The translations under genes were made by a program, and so were the position numbers. This document shows positions 52,788-61,190 of a stretch of DNA of 64,000 nucleotides, one piece after another. The stretch lies in NCBI GenBank assembly GCA_016787725.1, contig JAEUTZ010000021.1, positions 310,001-374,000 of the forward strand, given 5' to 3'. The notes below the pieces were generated by a model, which was not told the origin of the DNA, made no database searches, and saw only the letters and a program-made list of their open reading frames with translations. Numbering within the stretch: the first letter of the stretch is position 1; each line of letters opens with the position of its first letter. This stretch comes from Cyclobacteriaceae bacterium. GTDB lineage: Bacteria; Bacteroidota; Bacteroidia; Cytophagales; Cyclobacteriaceae.

Positions 52788-53458
52788 GAAAATACCTGAT
52801 TGCACTGACTCTTTTGGTTTCGGTAACCGGATACGCCCAGAAGCGACCCTACGATACCGTACCCAACTTGCCGGAGCATTATTGGGTCCGCCTCGAAAAA
52901 TTTAAGAAAGAGACTGCCCTTCCTGGTAAAATTGTATTTCTTGGAAACAGCATCACCGAAGGGGGCAACTGGAAGCGGTTGCTCAAGGATTCAACGATAA
53001 TTAACCGCGGAATTTCAGGCGACAATACCTTTGGAATGCTGGCCCGCATCGATGAGGTCGTGGCATTGAAGCCAGCTTCTCTTTTCATCCTAATTGGAAC
53101 CAATGATTTGTCAAAGAAGATTCCGGTGGAAGCTATCATTGAAAATATTTTTGCCATTGTCTCCCAGGTAAAGGCAGGTTCACCGAAAACCAAGATTTTT
53201 GTTCAAAGTATATTTCCTGTAAATGAGACGGTAGAAAAATTTCCAGCCCAGTTCAACAATGGCAGCAATATTCTGATCATTAACGATCAGCTTTCACGCT
53301 ACGGGGAGCGGTTGCGCTATACCTATGTGGACGTGTACAGTAAGTTGTTGGATGATCAGGGTCGCTTACATAAGAACTACACCTGGGATGGCCTTCACCT
53401 CAATGCCGCAGGCTATCAGCGCTGGGTGGAGGTTTTGAAAAGTTTGAAGCACTTATAA
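52784..53458 (+). CDS. SGNH/GDSL-type secreted esterase
   Basis: 224 residues with signal peptide (to about residue 19). Four SGNH blocks: GNSITEGGNW (Ser), NRGISGDNTFGM (Gly), LIGTNDLSKK (Asn) and WDGLHLNAAGYQRW (Asp-x-x-His). The family includes rhamnogalacturonan acetylesterases, sialate O-acetylesterases and platelet-activating-factor-like acetylhydrolases. It shares an ATGA overlap with the S15 hydrolase gene and precedes the sialidase-like gene, so a role in deacylating a glycan is reasonable. Confidence 0.9.
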   Translation: MRKYLIALTLLVSVTGYAQKRPYDTVPNLPEHYWVRLEKFKKETALPGKIVFLGNSITEGGNWKRLLKDSTIINRGISGDNTFGMLARIDEVVALKPASLFILIGTNDLSKKIPVEAIIENIFAIVSQVKAGSPKTKIFVQSIFPVNETVEKFPAQFNNGSNILIINDQLSRYGERLRYTYVDVYSKLLDDQGRLHKNYTWDGLHLNAAGYQRWVEVLKSLKHL

Positions 53459-53482
53459 TTTTGTCCCCAAATAGTAGTTACC

Positions 53483-54778
53483 ATGATTCGTTTTCTGTTG
53501 GTATTGTGTGTACTTGGATTTAATGCCCAGGCACAATTTAAGAACATTGTTTTGGCAACCCAGGTGGAAGGTGTTTATCCTCCGGTAGAACCCAGCATCG
53601 CCATCAATAAAAAAAATCCGAACAACATTGTTGCCGGAGTGGTGTTGGACCGGGCCATCTATACGAAGGATGCGGGTGAGACCTGGCAAACCACCACATT
53701 AACATCACCGTATGGTGTATTTGGTGATCCTGCCGTGATCTCCGATGCGAAAGGTCATTTTTATTATTTCCATTTGGCCGATCCAAGCAAGCAAGGCAGA
53801 AGCAACGATCAGTGGCTGGACCGGATTGTTGTTCAGAAGTCTACCGATGGGGGTGTAACATGGAGTGCGGGGGCATCGATTGGGCACAATCCACCAAAAG
53901 ACCAGGACAAAGAATGGCCGGCAGTCCATCCGCGTAAGCAATACATTTACACAACCTGGACACAGTTTGACAAGTATGGACTGGATGACCCGAATTGTCA
54001 TTCCAACATCATGTTTAGCAAATCCACAAATGCTGGCAAGAAGTGGTCGGATGCGATTCAGATCAACCAGAATCCCGGGGATTGTATTGATGATGATAAT
54101 ACGACCGAAGGTGCTGTGCCGGCTGTGGATGAAGCAGGCCGGGTATTTGTAGCCTGGTCAAACCAGGGAAATATTTATTTCGACCGCTCATACGATGGCG
54201 GTAAAACCTGGCTCACAAATGATTTACTGATTGCCAAGCATCATGGCGGGTGGGCCATGGACATACCCGGGTTAAGTCGTAGTAATGGGATGCCGGTGCT
54301 GATGATTGACAACAGCAAAGGTCGCTTGCGCGGAAGTTTGTATTTGGTGTGGGCCGATCAGCAAAACGGACCCGAGGATACCGATATCTGGTTTTCCCGA
54401 TCTACCAACGGGGGCGACTTTTGGTCACCGCCCATGCGCATTAATCAGGATGCACCGGGCAAGCATCAGTTTCTGCCCTGGATGGCCATCGATCAGGCGA
54501 CCGGCTATATTTATATGGTGTATTATGACCGCAGGGCCTATGATGATTTGCAAACCGATGTATACCTGGCCTATTCCTTTGATGGTGGCTCCTCGTTCAA
54601 AGAAGTAAAAATCAGTGAGAAGCCTTTCATCCCAACGGATACCAAATTCTTTGGCGATTATACTAACATTGATGCTCACAAAGGAGTAATTACTCCAGTC
54701 TGGACACGCATGGACGATGGACGCACCAGTGTGTTAACAACGGTGATTAAGGATACGGATTTGATAAATAATCAATGA
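53483..54778 (+). CDS. Secreted sialidase-like protein with BNR/Asp-box repeats
   Basis: 431 residues with signal peptide (MIRFLLVLCVLGFNAQAQ). Asp-box repeats: STDGGVTWSA, STNAGKKWSD, SYDGGKTWLT, STNGGDFWSP and SFDGGSSFKE, giving a beta-propeller. The exact arginine triad and catalytic Asp/Glu of true exo-sialidases were not identified, so the activity is uncertain. The gene begins 24 bases after the SGNH esterase gene, so all three enzymes are likely in one operon. Its stop converges on the DsbA-like gene. Confidence 0.82.
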   Translation: MIRFLLVLCVLGFNAQAQFKNIVLATQVEGVYPPVEPSIAINKKNPNNIVAGVVLDRAIYTKDAGETWQTTTLTSPYGVFGDPAVISDAKGHFYYFHLADPSKQGRSNDQWLDRIVVQKSTDGGVTWSAGASIGHNPPKDQDKEWPAVHPRKQYIYTTWTQFDKYGLDDPNCHSNIMFSKSTNAGKKWSDAIQINQNPGDCIDDDNTTEGAVPAVDEAGRVFVAWSNQGNIYFDRSYDGGKTWLTNDLLIAKHHGGWAMDIPGLSRSNGMPVLMIDNSKGRLRGSLYLVWADQQNGPEDTDIWFSRSTNGGDFWSPPMRINQDAPGKHQFLPWMAIDQATGYIYMVYYDRRAYDDLQTDVYLAYSFDGGSSFKEVKISEKPFIPTDTKFFGDYTNIDAHKGVITPVWTRMDDGRTSVLTTVIKDTDLINNQ

Positions 54779-54791
54779 CGATTACCCAGGG

Positions 54792-55475
54792 TTAGCATAC
54801 TTGACTGTCAACCTCGCAAGCCTCACCTTCCAAGGCAGGTTTATTTCCAATTTCAGCGAAGGCTCGTATGAACACTTCTGTTGGCTGAGCACCGGAGATT
54901 CCGTATTGGTTGTTGACAATGTAAAAGGGAACTCCACTTACACCCCGCTGATAATTTTGTTGTTCAGCAGCAATCACTTCGTTTAATCCTTCGTCAGAAT
55001 TCAAGAGACTAAGTACGCGATTAACGGGCAACCCTACACCATCAGCAATAGAAGCAAGATTTTCGTTTTTAGATAGATCGACTCCCTCTTCAAAATAGGC
55101 TTTCAAAAAAGCCTCTTTCATTGAAGCTTGTTTTCCTTCTTGTTTGGCTAGCCAAATAATTCGATGTGCATCGCGGGTGTTGGGTGCAACTGACTGGTTC
55201 TGGAAGTTAAACCGCAACCCCTCTCCGGCAGCAATGGTGGTAACATGTTGCGTAATCTGTTCATACTTTTCAGCACTGCCGAATTTTTTAATCAAGTATT
55301 CTTGCTGGTTAAAACCAGATTTGGGTATGTGTGGATTTAACTCGAACGGCAGGTAGGTAATGTCAAATTCAAATTGATCCTTGAGTTGCTCCATGGCCTT
55401 TTCGATTCTCCGTTTGCCGATATAACACCACGGACAAACAACATCAGAGACGATATCAATTTTGATTTTTTTCAT
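54792..55475 (-). CDS. DsbA family oxidoreductase (FrnE-like)
   Basis: 227 residues with the thioredoxin-fold active site CPWC in DIVSDVVCPWCYIGKRRIEKA, and VSGVPFYIVNNQYGISGAQ including the cis-Pro. No signal peptide, so cytoplasmic. FrnE-like proteins were named from polyketide biosynthesis and include oxidative-stress isomerases; function here is not known. Start ATG 55473-55475. A cysteine near the C-terminus (VDSQVC) may be a resolving or reactive residue. Confidence 0.9.
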   Translation of the reverse strand: MKKIKIDIVSDVVCPWCYIGKRRIEKAMEQLKDQFEFDITYLPFELNPHIPKSGFNQQEYLIKKFGSAEKYEQITQHVTTIAAGEGLRFNFQNQSVAPNTRDAHRIIWLAKQEGKQASMKEAFLKAYFEEGVDLSKNENLASIADGVGLPVNRVLSLLNSDEGLNEVIAAEQQNYQRGVSGVPFYIVNNQYGISGAQPTEVFIRAFAEIGNKPALEGEACEVDSQVC

Positions 55476-55574
55476 CCTTTAAAGGTTTGATTTAAAACAG
55501 CTTCAATGAATAAAAGTTCCTGCTGTGTACCCTTACCGGTCTATTTTACAATAGCAATTCTAAGATGAATATTT

Positions 55575-55582
55575 TACCTTTG
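55575..55582 (+). promoter_or_regulatory. Candidate -7 promoter element for ahcY (TACCTTTG)
   Basis: Perfect TAnnTTTG match ending 40 bases before the ahcY ATG, a normal leader length. No TTG at the usual upstream distance. Confidence 0.45.
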
Positions 55583-55622
55583 CCGCTTCGTAGTATAAAA
55601 ACCAGCAAAAACAGCAAAATTT

Positions 55623-56936
55623 ATGTCAACTGCAGTATCTGAAAAAGCAACGTTTAAAGTAAAAGACCTGACCCTTGCCAATTGGGGCCGTAAGGAAATC
55701 AAACTGGCGGAGGCAGAAATGCCGGGGCTCATGGCCTTACGCGAAGAGTTTGGAAAGCAAAAGCCATTAAAAGACGCCCGCATCGCTGGCTGTCTTCATA
55801 TGACCATTCAAACCGCTGTTTTAATTGAGACCCTGATTGAGCTAGGTGCCGAGGTTACCTGGTCTTCCTGTAACATTTTTTCAACGCAGGACCATGCCGC
55901 AGCGGCCATTGCTAAAGCAGGCATCCCCGTGTTCGCCTGGAAGGGCATGAATGAGCAGGAATTTGATTGGTGCATTGAACAAACGTTGTTTGCTTTTAAG
56001 GATGGCAAGCCTTTGAACATGATTCTGGACGATGGCGGTGACCTAACCAATATGGTGTTGGATCGCTATCCGGAACTGGTAAAGGGTATTCGTGGAATTT
56101 CGGAAGAAACCACCACGGGTGTTCACCGGTTGATTGAGCGCCAGCACAACGGTAAACTTCCGTTGCCGGCTATCAACATCAATGATTCCGTTACCAAGTC
56201 AAAGTTTGATAACAAATATGGTTGCAAGGAGTCGTTGGTGGATGCGATTCGCAGAGCAACGGATGTGATGATGGCCGGTAAAGTGGCTGTGGTAGCAGGG
56301 TATGGTGATGTTGGTAAGGGTTCGGCTGCTTCATTACGAGGAGCCGGTGCCCGCGTTATTGTTACCGAGATCGACCCCATCTGTGCACTGCAGGCTGCCA
56401 TGGATGGATTTGCTGTTAAGAAAATGGATGATGCCGTGAAAGAAGCGGATATTGTGGTTACCGCTACCGGAAACTTCGGCATTGTACAGGCCCGTCATTT
56501 CGAAAGCATGAAGGACAAAGCCATTGTTTGTAACATCGGCCACTTCGACAATGAAATTGATGTTGCCTGGTTAAAAAAGAATGCAACCCGCGATGAAGTA
56601 AAACCGCAGGTTGATTTATACACGTTAAAGAATGGCCGTCAGGTAATTCTTTTAGCCGAAGGCCGGTTGGTGAATTTGGGTTGTGCCACAGGCCACCCTT
56701 CCTTTGTGATGTCCAATTCCTTTACCAATCAAACGCTTGCCCAGATTGAACTCTGGACAAATACGGACAAGTATGAAAATAAAGTATACATGTTGCCGAA
56801 GCATTTGGATGAGAAAGTGGCGCGTTTGCACTTAAAGAAGATTGGTGTGGAACTGGAATCGCTCTCACCAGAACAGGCAAAATATATTGGTGTAGAAACG
56901 AAAGGTCCGTTCAAGCCCGATTATTATCGCTATTGA
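55623..56936 (+). CDS. ahcY: Adenosylhomocysteinase
   Basis: Hydrolyses S-adenosylhomocysteine to adenosine and homocysteine, with tightly bound NAD. The 437-residue protein has the full-length pattern: [59 protein letters not shown], the NAD fold [30 protein letters not shown] and the C-terminal [20 protein letters not shown] ending KPDYYRY, with the conserved C-terminal Lys/Tyr. It is followed by a strong terminator. Confidence 0.97.
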   Translation: MSTAVSEKATFKVKDLTLANWGRKEIKLAEAEMPGLMALREEFGKQKPLKDARIAGCLHMTIQTAVLIETLIELGAEVTWSSCNIFSTQDHAAAAIAKAGIPVFAWKGMNEQEFDWCIEQTLFAFKDGKPLNMILDDGGDLTNMVLDRYPELVKGIRGISEETTTGVHRLIERQHNGKLPLPAININDSVTKSKFDNKYGCKESLVDAIRRATDVMMAGKVAVVAGYGDVGKGSAASLRGAGARVIVTEIDPICALQAAMDGFAVKKMDDAVKEADIVVTATGNFGIVQARHFESMKDKAIVCNIGHFDNEIDVAWLKKNATRDEVKPQVDLYTLKNGRQVILLAEGRLVNLGCATGHPSFVMSNSFTNQTLAQIELWTNTDKYENKVYMLPKHLDEKVARLHLKKIGVELESLSPEQAKYIGVETKGPFKPDYYRY

Positions 56937-57012
56937 AAATTTACCGAACTCATTTCCCGCTCATTTCGAGAAGGGTTATGAGGGAGGTACTCTCTGCTTG
57001 CAAATAGAGAGG

Positions 57013-57044
57013 AATCCCGCAGCACGGTGCTGCGGGATTTTTTT
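57013..57044 (+). terminator. Rho-independent terminator after ahcY
   Basis: AATCCCGCAGC-ACGGT-GCTGCGGGATT followed by TTTTT, an 11-bp perfect stem with five-base loop, 76 bases after the ahcY stop. This is the strongest terminator in the window. Confidence 0.9.
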
Positions 57045-57092
57045 ATGCTAAGTAGCCATTAACTGGATAGTGGAAATGCATATATTCGGATG

Positions 57093-57698
57093 TTAGCGGC
57101 AATTTTTATTCAATTATGGAGCTGATTCTTTACCATGGACAAGGAATTTTGTATACATCCCTACAATTCATCTTCGTTCTTCGAATGATAATAAACTTTG
57201 TAATCTACGTCAAGATTGACTCACCCGTGACACAATCAAACATCTCATTCTGGCAAACAGTTTCTCCAAAATCTTGGAAGGAGAAAGAGGACATAAAGGC
57301 AAGACGTCCTGACATAATAGATTTTGACAAAGAAAAAGGTAGTATCGGACGAACAGAAATGTTTCATATCGCATTGACATTCTGGTGGCCATCTCAAGTA
57401 TGGGACGATAAATCAACACGGAGATTAAAATTGATAGCAAATGTTTTAAATATACTATTTCTTGTTTTACTGTTTGGGACAATGATGTTCTATTTGTACA
57501 TGCAAGACATTAACGCAAAGTACCACCATGTGACAAGAGATTGGATGAAGATTTTTAAGTCGACATAAACTGCCGCTAACAACATGTTTGCGCTATGGCC
57601 GGGCGACAGGTTAAATTTTAGTATTTTTATAAAACCAGCGTTTGGTTTCGTGGGACAACGCGCGGCTTCGGAAGCCGGCCACATCGCAAACACAAACG
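57093..57698 (+). mobile_element. Putative integron-type single-gene cassette
   Basis: The 606-base segment begins at a G^TT site (TGTTAGCGGCA, 57091-57101) and ends at another (ACGTTATAG, G at 57698). The first 11 bases are repeated as an exact inverted copy (TGCCGCTAACA, 57571-57581) right after the single ORF, where the attC-like element starts. In integron cassettes the R'' site is complementary to the start of the same cassette, exactly as here. Start codon 23 bases from the boundary and stop two bases before the attC-like site are also typical. No integrase gene lies in the window. Confidence 0.55.
57116..57568 (+). CDS. Two-helix membrane protein carried by the cassette
   Basis: 150 residues with hydrophobic segments near residues 12-33 (LYTSLQFIFVLRMIINFVIYV) and 108-127 (LIANVLNILFLVLLFGTMMF), and a polar middle (about 40-105) rich in Lys/Asp. 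No family was recognised. The DNA is visibly more A/T-rich than ahcY upstream, which suggests a different origin. Cassette ORFs of this size with no known function are usual. Confidence 0.65.
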   Translation: MELILYHGQGILYTSLQFIFVLRMIINFVIYVKIDSPVTQSNISFWQTVSPKSWKEKEDIKARRPDIIDFDKEKGSIGRTEMFHIALTFWWPSQVWDDKSTRRLKLIANVLNILFLVLLFGTMMFYLYMQDINAKYHHVTRDWMKIFKST

Positions 57699-57704
57699 TT
57701 ATAG
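57571..57704 (+). repeat. attC-like imperfect palindrome (about 134 bases)
   Basis: Paired arms: TGTTTGCG (57585-57592) with CGCAAACA (57685-57692), TGGCCGG (57596-57602) with CCGGCCA (57675-57681), and an inner hairpin GGCTTC-G-GAAGCC (57664-57676). The outer boundaries are CGCTAAC and GTTATAG. The arms carry unequal spacers, which resembles the bulged attC structure. Length is close to the 120-130 base repeats of Vibrio superintegrons. The core differs from the RYYYAAC/GTTRRRY consensus at one or two bases. Confidence 0.55.
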
Positions 57705-57781
57705 ACTAATTGGGCTGTCTCCGTGTACAAAGTGATTTTAATGGAAACTATTAATTCCTAATAACCTGAGGCCATTTTCCG

Positions 57782-58097
57782 ATGATAAAAATGTTTTCGA
57801 CTTTCTTTCTCCTGGTTTCTATTCCCTTAACCGTGACCGCGCAACATGACAAAAAGTTGACACCTTTTGGGCTTAAAACCGGATTGAGATTTTGTTTTAA
57901 ATAATGATGATGAAATCTATGACTTCAACAATTTTGGTGTTTCAATTGAAATGGGAATGCAATACGAACTAACCAAGAGAATAATCTCTGAATTTCGATA
58001 TTCAGTTGGTTTATTGCCACAGATTAATGACTTCGCGTTGGATATATATGATGGAAAACGAAATACTTTACGACTTGGCTTAGGGTATCGGTTTTAA
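57782..58097 (+). pseudogene. Frameshifted small outer-membrane beta-barrel gene
   Basis: From ATG 57782 the frame reads a signal peptide (KMFSTFFLLVSIPLTVTAQ) and TPFGLKTGLRF, then stops at 57901 or so. One base away in phase, the continuation reads FVLNNDDEIYDFNNFGVSIE and ends LRLGLGYRF at TAA 58095-58097, with the alternating strand pattern and terminal Phe of an outer-membrane barrel. A single-base slip in the T-rich stretch (about 57889-57898) would restore about 105 codons, still short for a barrel, so an internal deletion is also likely. Confidence 0.65.
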
Positions 58098-58177
58098 ATA
58101 TACTATGGTTTACAAAAATAGGAATTGTAACATCATTGCGATTGAGACGTCTCATACTATTAGAACGACCAAACCAC

Positions 58178-58858
58178 ATGAAAGAAACATCACACATTAC
58201 TCAGGTGAGAACGGCCCGCCTGACTGGGATCTGGTATTTATGTTTAGCCATTACCGGAGTTTTAGGAGTCATGGTACTCCACCCGCAGGTATATAGTGCT
58301 GCTGATTCTGAAGCAACACTCGAGAATTTAGCAACGAAGGAGTTAATGGCACGCGCGCGAATTCTTGCCGAACTGGCAATTATTGTGTCGCAAGCGTTGG
58401 CTGCCGTTTGGTTTTACAAACTGTTTAAAGACATCAATACCTGGGGCGCCTGGACCCTGGGCATTTGGGGAATGATGAATTCTGCAGTGATTATGATAAG
58501 CGCAATTTCAATGGGCGCGGCCCTGGATGTGGCAAACTCTGCCCTGTCAATGGAGGAAAAAGTGGTTTTGGTTCAGCTTTTAAGTTTTCTCATGACCCAT
58601 GCCTGGGGTGTGGGCAGTTTATTCTTTGGCCTTTGGCTCATTCCTATGGGCTACATAATTGTAACATCAAACAGGATGCCCCGATGGTTGGGTCGTACTT
58701 TAATTATCGGAGGCATCGGCTATCTTATCAGCACGTTTCTCAAGTATGCTGGAGTTAGCAGCCCCCTGGTCGATGTTTTAGTAATACCTGCAACGATTGG
58801 CGAATTCTGGATCGTTGGTTATTTATTGATTTACGGCATTAGACCTTCAAACGAATAG
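58178..58858 (+). CDS. DUF4386 family membrane protein
   Basis: 226 residues with six hydrophobic segments. The N-terminus RTARLTGIWYLCLAITGVLGVMVL and the later MTHAWGVGSLFFGLWLIPMGYIIV and PRWLGRTLIIGGIGYL are typical of DUF4386, a family with no known function. ATG 58178 is preferred; the frame extends 14 codons upstream, with no similarity. It ends in a bidirectional terminator shared with the converging lipoprotein gene. Confidence 0.87.
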   Translation: MKETSHITQVRTARLTGIWYLCLAITGVLGVMVLHPQVYSAADSEATLENLATKELMARARILAELAIIVSQALAAVWFYKLFKDINTWGAWTLGIWGMMNSAVIMISAISMGAALDVANSALSMEEKVVLVQLLSFLMTHAWGVGSLFFGLWLIPMGYIIVTSNRMPRWLGRTLIIGGIGYLISTFLKYAGVSSPLVDVLVIPATIGEFWIVGYLLIYGIRPSNE

Positions 58859-58871
58859 AGGATGTAAAAAA

Positions 58872-58904
58872 AATAAGAGTTCACCATTTAGGTGGACTCT
58901 TATT
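58872..58904. terminator. Bidirectional terminator between converging genes
   Basis: AATAAGAGTTCACC-ATTTA-GGTGGACTCTTATT, a 14-bp stem with one wobble pair and A/T-rich flanks on both sides. It serves the DUF4386 gene on the plus strand and the lipoprotein gene on the minus strand. Confidence 0.8.
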
Positions 58905-58916
58905 TATTCAAATCCA

Positions 58917-59780
58917 TCAATTCGAATTTTTCACCTCATACATTACCGTGCGCCCGTTCTTATTGGTTAAGGTCACGAAATTATCACAAGTACCATCACC
59001 ATAATCTACCGTCAGTTCACGATCTCCGTGTTTGATCAGCTTAACACCACTCACCGGAATAATTACACCTTCTTGTACACAAGCTCTCCGGTAGATCAAC
59101 CGCTCGAGAATTTCGATGGAGTAACCACGACCATTTCGGAAGACACCCTGTGCAGTTCCATAGATGATCAAACGATCTAACAAATTGTTTTCGTTACGCT
59201 CATGCTCACGTCTGCGGTTTACTTCACGGGTGGCCACGCGACCATCCGGCCAGGTAATTCTGCCACCGGTTAGTACGATTTGATAAGCGCTTAAAGAATC
59301 GGTAACACTTTCAACCGTTACCTGTCGGGTTCCTTCAATTTGAGTCCCATTAACCGAGTAATCGTCAAATTCAATACTCCACTGCGAGCCGGCCACATTC
59401 CAACGTCCGGAATGGGTTACCACAATCGCACCGGTGCGTAGGTTGCCCCGTGGGTCCGTACAGCCACTGCCAAAATCAACCCGTAAGCTTCCGGCTTCTT
59501 TCGTGCCTTCACGAGTTAGTGTAGCGCAGGCCAGGCGTTCATCGGAGCTGGTGCGGCCACCAATTTCTGAATCGGTGCTGGCGAAGCCTTCCATTACCAA
59601 GTCATCGCCTTCATCAAAATAGGAGTCTTCAATGGCATCCACATTGGCATCCTCAATTTCTTCCGGAGAAAAATCCGGTGTGGCATCATCGTTGTTACAC
59701 GAGGTAACCAGGATCAGTGATGCACTGATGAACAAAAGAGCAAATCGGCTCTTCCATTCGTTAAGGTTGATTGTTTTCAT
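58917..59780 (-). CDS. Lipoprotein of unknown function
   Basis: 287 residues with a lipoprotein signal (LLFISASLILVTSC, Cys28) followed by an acidic linker (DDATPDFSPEEIEDANVDAI). The mature part is mostly beta: GAIVVTHSGRWNVAGSQWSI, EFDDYSVNGTQIEGTRQVTVES and a C-terminal DYGDGTCDNFVTLTNKNGR. No family was recognised. It has one pair of cysteines near the C-terminus and several single ones, so a disulfide is possible. Followed by the bidirectional terminator. Confidence 0.75.
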   Translation of the reverse strand: MKTINLNEWKSRFALLFISASLILVTSCNNDDATPDFSPEEIEDANVDAIEDSYFDEGDDLVMEGFASTDSEIGGRTSSDERLACATLTREGTKEAGSLRVDFGSGCTDPRGNLRTGAIVVTHSGRWNVAGSQWSIEFDDYSVNGTQIEGTRQVTVESVTDSLSAYQIVLTGGRITWPDGRVATREVNRRREHERNENNLLDRLIIYGTAQGVFRNGRGYSIEILERLIYRRACVQEGVIIPVSGVKLIKHGDRELTVDYGDGTCDNFVTLTNKNGRTVMYEVKNSN

Positions 59781-59953
59781 GGTCTCTTTGTTTTGTTGTG
59801 CTGCTTAGAGACTCATCAACCGAATAAGTTTAACGAGCGTCCTGGTTAAATCTTCAACATGGCACTTAATTCCGAGAACAGGACCCGTTTAGATCAACCC
59901 CAATGAAAAAGGTTTAACCTACGGAATAAATATTCTGTACATGTTTACGATTG
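59781..59953. other. 173-base intergenic region
   Basis: Nothing recognised. It lies between the lipoprotein gene and the 57-residue membrane protein gene, so it must carry the lipoprotein promoter on the minus strand. Confidence 0.4.
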
Positions 59954-60127
59954 TCAATCTTTTTCATCGGCTTCACGGTCATCAATCATTTCAATCGTTA
60001 CTTCCTTATCCGAGAATTCTTCGCGGTTGCGGGGCAGATAAGGTGCTCCCATCCCAATGCCGATGAGTGCCAGCAGCAGCAACAGAATTAGCCCTGCCAT
60101 GCGCAAGGCTTTTTTAAACTTGATCAT
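59954..60127 (-). CDS. Small single-span membrane protein (57 residues)
   Basis: ATG at 60125-60127. A short basic N-terminus (MIKFKKALRMA) is followed by one strongly hydrophobic segment (GLILLLLLALIGIGMG) and a charged tail (APYLPRNREEFSDKEVTIEM, then IDDREADEKD). This is a convincing small membrane protein in composition and it fills an otherwise empty interval. The function is unknown. The secreted protein gene lies 59 bases upstream on the same strand. Confidence 0.6.
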   Translation of the reverse strand: MIKFKKALRMAGLILLLLLALIGIGMGAPYLPRNREEFSDKEVTIEMIDDREADEKD

Positions 60128-60186
60128 ACATTAATTACTAGGTGAACGAGGAGGAACGCGGTAATTTCCGCACCACAATCTGGAGG

Positions 60187-60519
60187 TTAGAGAATGAAAC
60201 CGGAGAGAGCGGGCTCGTCAGCCTGTGGGATAATTCTGGAAAGCAAAATAGGACATCGGACAAAGGTGAACTCCTTTTGTAACCAGGTAGTAAATTGTAC
60301 TTGAACGGAACGATTTATTAAGGGGAGTGCATACTGCCAAGGATTAGTATGGGTAAGCTGCTTTTTTGGATAGGATCTGGTAAGAGAAAATTGTTGAATC
60401 TTCTTCTTTTTTCCACCGGCAACCCATTCGGTTTGAGATTTATATTCTACAGGAGCTGCTGCCATGCTTATGCCGGTTGTACCGAGTAGTAAGATCAATA
60501 TGATCCACCCTCGGAGCAT
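60187..60519 (-). CDS. Small exported protein of unknown function
   Basis: ATG 60517-60519 gives 110 residues with a signal peptide (MLRGWIILILLLGTTGISMAAA); an upstream ATG at 60546 is possible. The mature part is basic (GGKKKKIQQFSLTRSYPKKQ) and then hydrophobic/aromatic. No family was recognised. It may form an operon with the 57-residue protein downstream. Confidence 0.5.
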   Translation of the reverse strand: MLRGWIILILLLGTTGISMAAAPVEYKSQTEWVAGGKKKKIQQFSLTRSYPKKQLTHTNPWQYALPLINRSVQVQFTTWLQKEFTFVRCPILLSRIIPQADEPALSGFIL

Positions 60520-60564
60520 GTTTTTAGCTTGGTAACTCCAGTTCATGTTACAAATATAGGATAA

Positions 60565-61182
60565 TTACGCAGGAGTAAATTTGGTTAGCCTCATCTGGTT
60601 TATCAGGTGGGCTTGCTGCAGATGCCGCCTTTCGTGTGCTACCATGATATCGAAGGCAGTTTCCAGTGTGTAAACGATCATTCGATTGGCAGGAGATGAA
60701 ATCACTACCCCTTTTTCAATCAACCCATCACTTTCCTCTATTGTTTGCTTCAACTCATGTTGATGCCTTACAAAGTGAGACACAATATCTCCTCGTACAG
60801 TACTGAGATCAGGTTCCCAGATTGGAAAAGTTTTCGTTTTTCTTTTTTGAGTGGGTTTAACGGCATTTAATACAAGCCTTCCGAAAAACTGATTAATGAA
60901 CCCGATTTGTCCGTACCGGGGTGTATAGTAATTATTGTTTCGAATTTGATTTAGTATCGGGTAATAACTTTCGTTTACCACGATCAAATGATGAATTATT
61001 TGGGCCACACTCCAGGTTTGTGAGTTAGGCTTCCAGTTTAGTTCATCGGGGGTAAGCTTTCCAAAATCCTTTCTGAACGATTCGGTAATGGAATCAAGAT
61101 CGGTTGCCCACCGGTTGGCCCTCATTTTAATTACTTTGTATAAAAATAATGGAATCTGACTTAACTTGCTTATCGGATCCAT
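60565..61182 (-). CDS. DinB-like four-helix protein
   Basis: ATG 61180-61182 gives 205 residues. A DinB/YfiT-like fold is indicated by KLTPDELNWKPNSQTWSVAQIIHHLIVVNESYYPIL and the C-terminal AFDIMVAHERRHLQQAH. The three metal-binding histidines (HH of IIHHL, HERRH) are in place. Members are thiol-S-transferases or metal-dependent hydrolases of low-molecular-weight thiols; substrate unknown. Divergent from the sensor kinase gene with only eight bases between starts. Confidence 0.85.
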   Translation of the reverse strand: MDPISKLSQIPLFLYKVIKMRANRWATDLDSITESFRKDFGKLTPDELNWKPNSQTWSVAQIIHHLIVVNESYYPILNQIRNNNYYTPRYGQIGFINQFFGRLVLNAVKPTQKRKTKTFPIWEPDLSTVRGDIVSHFVRHQHELKQTIEESDGLIEKGVVISSPANRMIVYTLETAFDIMVAHERRHLQQAHLINQMRLTKFTPA

Positions 61183-61190
61183 TTTGAATT

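Noticed and set aside
55476-55622. S-adenosylhomocysteine riboswitch before ahcY
   Set aside because: No stem-loop or conserved core resembling a SAH or SAM riboswitch was seen; only a TAnnTTTG element is present.
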